64,000 nucleotides of DNA, taken from assembly GCA_964448675.1 (NCBI GenBank), contig CAYUZU010000002.1, positions 248,001 through 312,000 on the forward strand, read 5' to 3'. The first letter of the stretch is position 1. The number at the start of each line of letters is the position of its first letter. Positions 15,440-23,004 of the stretch are shown here, piece after piece. The notes beneath the pieces are model-generated. The model saw nothing but the letters and a program-made list of their open reading frames with translations. It had not been told where the DNA came from and made no database searches. This DNA comes from CAYUZU01 sp964448675 (lineage in GTDB: Bacteria > Planctomycetota > Phycisphaerae > UBA1845 > Fen-1342). Position numbers and translations under genes: made by a program.

Positions 15440-18400
15440 GTCAGCGCCTCGCGGGCCGTGCCACCGGCGATCAGGCTGCCGACGTGCTTGCCGAACTCGA
15501 CCATCGTGAACGGTTTTCGCAGGACGGTGGTGCAGCCATCGGCGACGGTGTCGACCGCCGGGCTGCTGCTGCCGGTGATGATGAGCACGGGCGTCCGGTC
15601 GCCCTCGTCGCGAATCTGCTGCAGGCAGGCGAGGCCGGTCTGGCCCGGCATGTCGACATCGAGTACGTACAGGCGCACCTGCGGCCCGCACGCGCGGTGA
15701 CACGTCATCACGGACGCACCGTCGCCAACGGACTCCACCCGATAACCCAGCGTCTGCAGCCGGGTGGTCATCAGCTCACGCGTCTGCTGGTGATCCTCGC
15801 CCAGCACGACCAGCTCGCCGTGTCCGGCCGGCACACATTCGACCGTCGCCGGCGCGTGCGGCACACCCGGCTCCGCCACACAGGGCAGCGTAATGGTGAA
15901 CGTGGTGCCGGCGCCGAGATCCGATTCGACATGAACGTCGCCGCCATGCTCCTGGATGATGCCGTGCACGATCGCGAGTCCCAGGCCGGTGCCCTGGCCG
16001 CGGGTCTTGGTGGTGAAGAACGGCTCGAAGATGCGCGCGCTGACCGCCGGCGGCATCCCCGTCCCGGTGTCGCACACGCGGATGACCGCCGCGCCGTGCG
16101 TCAGGTCGGCGGCCGCACCGAGCCGGCCGCACTCGGCGGCGGTGGCGGGGCGAATCTCGACCCGCAGCAGGCCGCCGTCGGACATGGCGTCGCGGGCATT
16201 CACCGCCAGGTTGATGAGCACCTGTTGCAGTTGCGTCCCGTCGGCATCGACCCACAGCGGCGGGTCGCAGTGACACGCGATCTCGACGCGAATGCTGGCA
16301 GGCATCAGGCGCTGCAGCAGGCGCGTACCGCGCTCCACTGCCTGGCACAGGTGTTGCGGGCGTTTCTGTGTGGGCAGCTTGTGGCTGAAAGTCAGCAGCG
16401 ATTTGGTCACACCGGTGGCCTGCTCGCTGGCTTGCTCGATCGCGTCGAGCGACTGCATGGCGATTGTGTCGCCCGGCACCAGCTTACGCAGGTTGTCGAC
16501 GCCGGCCAGGATCACGGTCAGCAGGTTGTTGAAGTCGTGGGCGACCCCGGCGGCCAGTTGCCCGACGGCTTCCATCTTCTGCGCCTGGTGCAGCTCGTCC
16601 TGCAGCAGCTTGCGCTCCTCGTCGGCCGCACGTTGTTCGGTGACGTCCGTGACGAAACCTTCGAGCGCAACGAGCCGCGCGCCGTCAAAGACCCCCCGGC
16701 CCTGCTCCCACAACCAGCGGATGCAGCCGGAGGCATGCCGAATACGGTACGACAGCACGTATGGCTCGCGGCGCGCGATCGCCACCTGCACCAGCCGCCA
16801 GATCTCAACGCGATCTTCCTCGTGAATCAGTGCGGCGTAGGAGATCTCACGGTTCTCAATCAGCGCCGCCGGAGCGTAACCGGTAACCTCCCGGCAGCCC
16901 TCGCTGACGAACTCGAACGTCCATGCCTCGTCGTTGCGGCAGCGATAGACCATCCCGGGCAGGTTGCTCATGAGCGTCGCCAGGCTGCGCTCGCTTTCCC
17001 GCAGCGCCTGCTCGGCCTGCTTGCGCACGGTGATGTCGATGATGATGCCCTGAAAGTGCGTCACGCGGCCCTGCGCATCGCAGCGTGTCCAGGTCCGATC
17101 GTCGACCCAGCGCACGTCCCCCTCGGGCGTCAGAATGCGATACTCCTGGACGAACTCGTGGGTGCCGTCGCGAATGTGCTGTTCCACCTCGGTGTGCACG
17201 CGCGCGCGGTCGTCGGGATGCACGATCGCAGCATACGATGTCGCCCCGCTGAGGAGATCCTCCGGCGTGTACCCGAATTGCCGCACGCTGTCCGACACGT
17301 ACTCCACCGGCCAGTCGTCGGTGTTCCGGCACAGCAGCGCCATCGCCGGCCCGTGATTGATGATCCGCTCCAGTTCGCGCCGGCGGTCGTGGGCCTCTCG
17401 CAATGCCGCGGCCGCGCGCCGCGCTTCCGTGATGTCGCGCGCGCTGCCGACAATGGCCACCGGCTGCCCACTGGCGTCACGCACGAGCGAAACGTGCATC
17501 GCCGCGGGGAACGTGGTGCCGTCACGCCGCTGATGGTCCAGCTCGCCCTCGAACGTGCCCGTTTCGAATACCTGCGTGAGGACGGCCTCTACGTCGGCCA
17601 CCTGCGCCGGCGCGTGCAGGATCGACACATGCGCGCCAATGAGCTCCTCGCGCGAGCGCCCGTGCATGCGCGCCAGCGCGGCGTTGACAAACAGCAGCCG
17701 GCCTTCGACGTCCGCCAGGGCGATGCCGGCCACGCTCTGCTCGATCGCCGACGAGAGCAGCCGCGATTGCCGCTCGGCTGCATAGCGGTGCCGATCGATC
17801 TGATAGCTCTGCCACGTCACGAAGCCCGAGAGCAGTGCCACCACCAGCAACGCCACACCCGCCGCCGCGGCCATCTGCCGCGTGATGGTGCGCGTCTCGG
17901 CGAGCACGTCGTCGACGTACATGCCCGTACCGACAACCCAGCCCCACGGCGCGAACTGCTGCACGTACGAGACTTTTGCCTCGACGCGCGTCGGGTCGTC
18001 CTTCCACTGCCAGTGGTAGTCGACGTAGCCTTCCCCCTGCGCCCTCGCCAGCGCGGTCATCTCGCGGAAGGGATACGCGCCGACCTGGTCCTGGTAGTCG
18101 GCCAGGTCCTGCCCCTCGAGCTCCGGCCGGTACGGGTGCATCAGCATCCGCGGCCGGGTGTCGTGCACCCAGAAGTAGTCGCGCAGCTCGTCGCCGTAAC
18201 GCAGGTTCCGGATGTGCGCCAGGGCGCGGGCCTTGGCGTCGGGCCGCGTCATCTCGCCGCTCTGCACCCGCCGCTCGTACCGCTCGAGCATGCTGACCGT
18301 CGCGTGTGTGAGCTCGCGGATCGTCTGCTTCTTGTGGCCCATCAAGCTCCGCTCGACCGCCGGCAGAATCACCACGAACACCGCCGCCGAGAATAGCGCA

Positions 18401-18510
18401 ATGCCCACCAGCGACGGCAACACCACGCGCAGCGCCAGCCGGCTCCAGAACCGGGGGCGCCGTACCGGGGCGCAGCCGGGCGCAGCGGCGCTGTCAGCTT
18501 GGGAAACCAC
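15436..18510 (-). CDS. Membrane hybrid sensor histidine kinase (Cache, three PAS, HisKA, HATPase, receiver)
   Basis: 1,024 residues. Transmembrane segments at about 27-50 and 213-235 flank a single Cache-type outer domain (DYFWVHDTRPRMLMHPYRPE, ending WGWVVGTGMYVDD), as in receptors for small organic acids. Three PAS domains follow (about 250-360, 385-500, 510-630), then H658 in GVAHDFNNLL, the ATP-binding N and G boxes (LINLAVNARDAM, GTGLGLAI), and a C-terminal receiver with D951 in VLDVDMPG. The start is GTG 18510 with GAGGAGGA 8 bases upstream; an open frame of 28 further codons is ignored. The attached receiver plus the separate regulator next to it suggest a phosphorelay or phosphate sink. 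Confidence 0.93.
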   Translation of the reverse strand: MVSQADSAAAPGCAPVRRPRFWSRLALRVVLPSLVGIALFSAAVFVVILPAVERSLMGHKKQTIRELTHATVSMLERYERRVQSGEMTRPDAKARALAHIRNLRYGDELRDYFWVHDTRPRMLMHPYRPELEGQDLADYQDQVGAYPFREMTALARAQGEGYVDYHWQWKDDPTRVEAKVSYVQQFAPWGWVVGTGMYVDDVLAETRTITRQMAAAAGVALLVVALLSGFVTWQSYQIDRHRYAAERQSRLLSSAIEQSVAGIALADVEGRLLFVNAALARMHGRSREELIGAHVSILHAPAQVADVEAVLTQVFETGTFEGELDHQRRDGTTFPAAMHVSLVRDASGQPVAIVGSARDITEARRAAAALREAHDRRRELERIINHGPAMALLCRNTDDWPVEYVSDSVRQFGYTPEDLLSGATSYAAIVHPDDRARVHTEVEQHIRDGTHEFVQEYRILTPEGDVRWVDDRTWTRCDAQGRVTHFQGIIIDITVRKQAEQALRESERSLATLMSNLPGMVYRCRNDEAWTFEFVSEGCREVTGYAPAALIENREISYAALIHEEDRVEIWRLVQVAIARREPYVLSYRIRHASGCIRWLWEQGRGVFDGARLVALEGFVTDVTEQRAADEERKLLQDELHQAQKMEAVGQLAAGVAHDFNNLLTVILAGVDNLRKLVPGDTIAMQSLDAIEQASEQATGVTKSLLTFSHKLPTQKRPQHLCQAVERGTRLLQRLMPASIRVEIACHCDPPLWVDADGTQLQQVLINLAVNARDAMSDGGLLRVEIRPATAAECGRLGAAADLTHGAAVIRVCDTGTGMPPAVSARIFEPFFTTKTRGQGTGLGLAIVHGIIQEHGGDVHVESDLGAGTTFTITLPCVAEPGVPHAPATVECVPAGHGELVVLGEDHQQTRELMTTRLQTLGYRVESVGDGASVMTCHRACGPQVRLYVLDVDMPGQTGLACLQQIRDEGDRTPVLIITGSSSPAVDTVADGCTTVLRKPFTMVEFGKHVGSLIAGGTAREALT

Positions 18511-19075
18511 GCGGCACGTCCTCCTCGGGGGGCGACGCCGTGCCGGGTCGCGATCGACGGCGGCTGATTGGCCCGCGCGACCCACAGAGTACACATTCTA
18601 TCGGCAACCGGGCTTGGCCGCGACAAGCGGCTTGTCGGCGACCCGTGGCGGCCCGCCGGCGGCCCCCTTCTCCCGGCCGGCCATCATCCGCCGCGCAACA
18701 TTTGCGCCACGCGGGCCGCTGCGCCCGCCTGAGGCGCGCCGCGCCATCTTCAGCCGGCAGGGACCGCGCCCCGCGCGTCTTCATCCCGCCGGAGCGGTCG
18801 GCGAACAGGTGCGCCAGTCGTCAGTCTTCAGGCATCCGTTGTCAGTTGGCAGCCGGCAACCGCGGGGGACGAACCGGACCACACCGGGCCAGCGCACGCC
18901 CGGTGGCCTGATCACGGTTGCCGGTTCGCGGCTTGCCTTCTTTCCCCTCGTCACGCCGTCACGCGAGACACGTTCGAAATACGCCGTGCCTTTCTAATAG
19001 CTGCCCGTCCGGCGATCCGTTAGCCTGCGGGTAGCTGAGAAACTCCCGCATCAAGGAAGAAAGGACACGTCGACC
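18511..19075. other. 565-base divergent spacer between the sensor kinase and GPP34 genes
   Basis: No gene was found. Near the right end, TTCGAA (18973-18978), a 16-base spacer and TAATAG (18995-19000) make a possible promoter for the GPP34 gene. The tract CGTCACGCCGTCAC at 18949-18962 recurs at 52049-52062. Confidence 0.55.
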
Positions 19076-19774
19076 ATGGCCGCTGGCAGAATCGAACTCG
19101 GCTTTCACGAAGCCCTGCTGCTCATCGCCCTGCGTGACGAGACCGGCACCCTGCACCCGCAGGCCGATATGTGCTCGCACGTGCTCGCGGCCGGGATCCT
19201 CGCCGAACTCCTGCTCGCCGGCCGCATCGCGCTCGCCGACGACCGCAAGAAGCTGGTCGATGTCGTGGACGACACGCCGCTTGGCGACGAGCTCGTCGAT
19301 GAATGCCTGTACCGCGTTCGCGACGCCAAGCGCCGCCGGCGACTCGAGCACTGGGTGTCGGTCATCGCGAACCAGGCGCGGCTGCTGCGGCGTGTGGCGG
19401 GCGGCCTGTGCGTGAAGGGCGTGCTGCGCGAAGACGAGGGGCGCATCCTCTGGATCTTCCGCCGTCGGATTTACCCCGAGGTGGATGCCCGCCACGAGCA
19501 GCGAATCATCGAGCGGCTGCGCAAGGCCATCCTCAGCGAGACGCCGCGCGTCGATCCGCGCGTGGCGGTGCTTGTCTCGCTCCTGCACGGCGCCGGCATG
19601 CTGACGATCCCGCTTGACAAACGCACCCTGCGGGAGCGCAAGCAACGCATCCAGCAAATCTGCGACGGCCAGGTCATCGGCCGCGCGGCCCGCGAAGCCG
19701 TCGAAGCCGCCCAGGCGGCGGTCATCGCTGCAACGGTCGCTGCCACGGCCGCCGTTACGGCTGCCACCAGCTGA
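19076..19774 (+). CDS. GPP34 (GOLPH3/Vps74-like) domain protein
   Basis: 232 residues, almost entirely one GPP34 domain: GRIELGFHEALLLIALRDETG at the N-terminus, then LAAGILAELLLAGRIAL and the helical core with LEHWVSVIANQARLLRRVAGGL and a C-terminal VDPRVAVLVSLLHGAGML. In eukaryotes the family (GOLPH3, Vps74) binds phosphatidylinositol-4-phosphate and retains Golgi glycosyltransferases. Bacterial members occur in actinobacteria and planctomycetes with unproved roles. The Ala-rich tail (EAAQAAVIAATVAATAAVTAATS) could be a weak membrane anchor. GAAAGGA precedes the ATG. The gene stands alone between a divergent kinase and an MFS gene. Confidence 0.88.
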   Translation: MAAGRIELGFHEALLLIALRDETGTLHPQADMCSHVLAAGILAELLLAGRIALADDRKKLVDVVDDTPLGDELVDECLYRVRDAKRRRRLEHWVSVIANQARLLRRVAGGLCVKGVLREDEGRILWIFRRRIYPEVDARHEQRIIERLRKAILSETPRVDPRVAVLVSLLHGAGMLTIPLDKRTLRERKQRIQQICDGQVIGRAAREAVEAAQAAVIAATVAATAAVTAATS

Positions 19775-19931
19775 CCACGGCCCCAACGAACCACTCGCGG
19801 CGCCCGGGCTCCGGGGGGAGCCGGGCGTCGCCTGCGCGCCTGCAGCGAATACTCGCACCGCGAACGCAGAAATAGGTTGCAGAGCACGGGGGCGACCTGC
19901 TAAGAATGTCGCCTTTGCGAGTGGAAAGTCC

Positions 19932-21335
19932 ATGCATCAACCGATCATTGCCGAGCAGCCTGCGGCCCCTGAGGCGGCCGACGCCATCCCGGCACCGGCG
20001 CCCCCGGCCGGCCCCGTGCCACTGCCGCCGGAGGTCGTCCGCGCCAGCCTGCGCCACTCGATCTACGACGGCATGGCCTGGTCGGTCATGCACGGGCTCG
20101 GCGCGCAATACGTCGCCCCGTTCGTCATCCTTGGCGGCTCCGGCCTGTTCGGCATCGCCGCGGTCTTCGGCCTGCCCTTTCTCGCCGGCGTCTGGGTGCA
20201 GTGGTGGTCGGCCAACGTGACCGACCGGTTCGGTCGGCGCCGCTCGCTGATCGTCTGGGCCGGCCTCGGCCAGGCCGCGGTCTGGCTGCCCATCGCCGTC
20301 GCGGTGTTCTTCCCGCTGAGCGTGAGCTACTGGCTGATGCTGGCGGGCTATATCCTCTACCAGGCCCTGCAGAACTTCAGCGTGCCCCCCTGGCAAAGCC
20401 TCATGGGCGACCTCGTCCCGCCCGATCGCCGGGGCAAGTACTTCGGCCTGCGCACCAGCGTCTGTGGTGCCCTGATGGTCGCGTCCTACTACGGCGCGGG
20501 CTGGTGGCTGACGCTCTGCGAAGATAACCCCGCCTTCGCCCTGCTCGGGCTGGCCGGCCGCGACTTCGGCTTCCTGGTGATGTTCGGCATTGCGGGCCTG
20601 GCGCGGCTCGTATCGGTCTGGCACTTGCACCAGCTCTGCGAGGTGCCGTACCACCGCCAGCAGTCCGATCAGTTCACGCTCTGGCAATTCATCCGCCGCC
20701 TGCCCCAGGCGCACTACGGCCGCTTCGTCCTCTACGTCATGTTCATGCAGATCGGCGCCGGGTTCCTCATGCCGTTCCTCAGCTGGCAGATCCTCGACCA
20801 GCTCGACTTCTCGCCGGCGGCGTTCGCCACAATCATGTGCGCGACCCTCGTGATCAACTATGCCACCCAGCCGCTCTGGGGTCGCCTGCTCGACCGCATC
20901 GGCAGCAAGCGCGTCCTCAGCATCGGCGGCGTCGGGCTCATCGGCGTGCCGCTGCTGCTGCTCCTGTGCTCCGAGCCGTGGCACTTCGTCCTGGCCCAGC
21001 TCGTCGACGGCGTGCTGTTGGCGGCCTTCCAGGTCGCCGTCGGCAACTACTTCTACGATGTCGTCACGCCACCCAAGCGCGCCCGCTGCGGCGCGTACGG
21101 CAGCATGTTCAACGCGCTCGGCATGGCGATGGGAGCCTTCGCCGGCGCTGCTGTCGGCACGCTCGTCCCACTGCCGCTTGACGTTGGCGCCGTCGTGATC
21201 AGCAGCCCGTTCACGCTCATGGTCCTGGGGGCCGTCGCTGCCCGGCTGCTGCCCAACCTGCTGCTGCTGCGATCGTTCGACGAGTTTCGCCTGCGCCGGC
21301 CGTCCTTCGCCGGCGAATGTGCTCAGCCGGCCTGA
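19932..21335 (+). CDS. Major facilitator superfamily transporter
   Basis: 467 residues with about 12 hydrophobic segments and an MFS loop 2-3 pattern (VTDRFGRRRSLIVWAG) and its echo in the second half (LLDRIGSKRVLSIGG). A Pro/Ala-rich cytoplasmic N-terminus of about 40 residues precedes the first membrane helix. Substrate is unknown; motif YALQNFSVPPWQSLMGDLVP-like residues after helix 4 are typical of MFS proteins in planctomycetes and Bacteroidetes annotated only as MFS. ATG 19932 is preceded by GTGGAAAG. The stop codon lies inside the first TGATCA of a short repeat. Confidence 0.88.
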   Translation: MHQPIIAEQPAAPEAADAIPAPAPPAGPVPLPPEVVRASLRHSIYDGMAWSVMHGLGAQYVAPFVILGGSGLFGIAAVFGLPFLAGVWVQWWSANVTDRFGRRRSLIVWAGLGQAAVWLPIAVAVFFPLSVSYWLMLAGYILYQALQNFSVPPWQSLMGDLVPPDRRGKYFGLRTSVCGALMVASYYGAGWWLTLCEDNPAFALLGLAGRDFGFLVMFGIAGLARLVSVWHLHQLCEVPYHRQQSDQFTLWQFIRRLPQAHYGRFVLYVMFMQIGAGFLMPFLSWQILDQLDFSPAAFATIMCATLVINYATQPLWGRLLDRIGSKRVLSIGGVGLIGVPLLLLLCSEPWHFVLAQLVDGVLLAAFQVAVGNYFYDVVTPPKRARCGAYGSMFNALGMAMGAFAGAAVGTLVPLPLDVGAVVISSPFTLMVLGAVAARLLPNLLLLRSFDEFRLRRPSFAGECAQPA

Positions 21336-21349
21336 TCACCTGATGATCA
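21333..21349. repeat. Paired TGATCA sites at the MFS gene end
   Basis: TGATCA at 21333-21338 and 21344-21349, five bases apart, overlapping the MFS stop codon. A related perfect palindrome, TGATCACGTGATCA, lies at 22534-22547 after the next gene. Confidence 0.4.
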
Positions 21350-21522
21350 ACTGTCGCTTCTTGTCACCGCCCCGCCCCTGGCGCCGCTCTGCGGGAAGAC
21401 GCGCGCGGGCCGCGCGGTTACGGCTTGCGTGCGCCCCGGGGCGTGGTATCGTCATGCTCAGTTGAGAATCGCGTAGCAACAAGCCGGGCCGGGAGGCTCG
21501 TCGATTTCCAGAAGGAGTGAAG

Positions 21523-22509
21523 ATGAACGCTCGAACCGCATTGATAGCCCTTACCGTGGCCCTGGTTGCCAGCACGTCGATCCTCGCCGCGACCCGTAAG
21601 GTGGGCGACAAGGCGCCGCCGCTGCAGATCAAGGAATGGGTGCGCGGCGACAAGGTCGACGTGACGAGCGACAAGGGCGACATGGTCTATGTCGTCGAGT
21701 TCTGGGCGACCTGGTGTGGCCCGTGCATTCAGAGCATCCCGCATCTGACCCATCTTCAGAAGGAATACAAGGACAAGCTGGTGGTCATCGGCGTGACGAC
21801 CAAGGACCAGCGGCAGGACCTCAAGGATGTCCAGCGGTTCGTCAAGCGCATGGGCGAGCGCATGGCCTACACCGTTGCGTTCGACGACGGCGAGCAGACC
21901 GACAAGGCCTACATGCAGGCCTTCGAGAAGCGCGGCATTCCGCAGGCGTTCGTGATCGACCGCCACGGCAAGATCGTGTGGGAAGGTCACCCGATGTTCG
22001 GCATGGACGCGGTGATCAAGACGATCATGACCGAGGACTACACGATCGAGAAGCTGAAGCGGGTCGGCGAGAAGGCCGCCGAGGAGATGATGAAGGAGAT
22101 GCAGCGGCGCAGCGAGATGATGCAGGAGTACTTCGCGCACGTCAGTATGGAGGGCGAGTCGAAGAAGCTGCGCGAGATGGGGCAGGCGCTGCTGAAGGAA
22201 GTCCGCGACGACGCGATGTTCCTCAACCAGCTCTCGTGGACCATCATGGACCAGGCCGGGCTCGAGTTCCGCGACCTGGACCTGGCGCTGGAAGCTGCGA
22301 AGATCGCCAACGAGCTGACCAAGGGCGACGACCCGTCGATCCTCGACACGTACGCCCGGGCGCTGTTTGAGAACGACCAGGTCGAGGCGGCGATCGAGCA
22401 CCAGAAGAAGGCCCTCAAGCTGCTGGGCGAAGACGCCCGCGGCCGCGAGCACTACGCCGAGGCGCTCAAGCGTTACCTCAAGGCCGCCGAGGAAAACGGC
22501 CGGGTGTAG
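21523..22509 (+). CDS. Secreted TlpA/thioredoxin-like protein with helical C-terminal half
   Basis: 328 residues. A signal peptide (1-23, ending SILAA) leads into a thioredoxin-fold domain with the active site WATWCGPC (Cys 65 and 68) and the cis-Pro loop RGIPQAFVIDRHGKIVW. This places it with TlpA/ResA-type thiol-disulphide reductases of the periplasm. Residues 165-328 are helical, Glu/Lys-rich and end in a TPR-like pair (DTYARALFENDQVEAAIEHQ), which may bind a partner. AGGAGTG lies just before ATG 21523; an alternative GTG at 21517 falls inside that ribosome site. No cytochrome c maturation genes are nearby. Confidence 0.88.
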   Translation: MNARTALIALTVALVASTSILAATRKVGDKAPPLQIKEWVRGDKVDVTSDKGDMVYVVEFWATWCGPCIQSIPHLTHLQKEYKDKLVVIGVTTKDQRQDLKDVQRFVKRMGERMAYTVAFDDGEQTDKAYMQAFEKRGIPQAFVIDRHGKIVWEGHPMFGMDAVIKTIMTEDYTIEKLKRVGEKAAEEMMKEMQRRSEMMQEYFAHVSMEGESKKLREMGQALLKEVRDDAMFLNQLSWTIMDQAGLEFRDLDLALEAAKIANELTKGDDPSILDTYARALFENDQVEAAIEHQKKALKLLGEDARGREHYAEALKRYLKAAEENGRV

Positions 22510-23004
22510 GGCCCGGGCGGCAGGGCGCGCGGGTGATCACGTGATCAGGTGACAAGTGAGCAGCCGGGTGCAGAGCGCGCGGCTGCGCCAGGTAGGACAC
22601 AGCTCTGCCTTATCCGGTGGCGCCGGCAGGCGTGCCACGGCGCTGTGAGCCGCGCAGCTCGCAAGCCGTATCGGCGCCGGCTGGTGCAAGCCATTGTCAT
22701 CGTGCACGATCCTCGTCGTGCCGTTTCTGTGCCAGCAGTGCCTTCGTTTCGTGCCGAACCGGCGCTTCCTCGGTGGGCTGCTCCGGCATTACTACCGCGC
22801 TACCGCATAGCGCCGACCATCTTGGTCCGACTGCACTTGACCAACGTCGCACGCAGTGACATTCTGTGCCCCGTGCAACGGCGATGGTTCACGAGCCGGC
22901 CGACATGGCCAGGTCGGTGCCGCGAATCACTCCTTCCGGCACCCGCCGAGCCTGATGTACGAGGCGCCGACATTCTGGGACAGCGCTGCTGGACCTGCGA
23001 GGGC
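22510..23004. other. 495-base spacer between convergent genes
   Basis: It separates the thioredoxin-like gene (plus) from the GH2 gene (minus). Apart from the palindrome TGATCACGTGATCA at 22534-22547 nothing is recognised; no open frame with family features and no T-run terminator were seen. Confidence 0.55.
22534..22547. repeat. 14-bp perfect palindrome TGATCACGTGATCA
   Basis: It lies 24 bases after the stop of the thioredoxin-like gene, in convergent spacer. It is followed by GGTGACAAGTGA, and similar TGATCA/GTCACC words follow the MFS gene at 21333-21376, so it may belong to a dispersed short-repeat family rather than being an operator. Confidence 0.5.

Noticed and set aside
15484..18396. 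970-codon plus-strand frame
   Set aside because: Antisense of the hybrid kinase; no domain and His/Arg/Val-rich.
22534..22547. TGATCACGTGATCA as a regulatory operator
   Set aside because: It lies after a stop codon in a convergent spacer and resembles words behind the previous gene, so a repeat is more likely.
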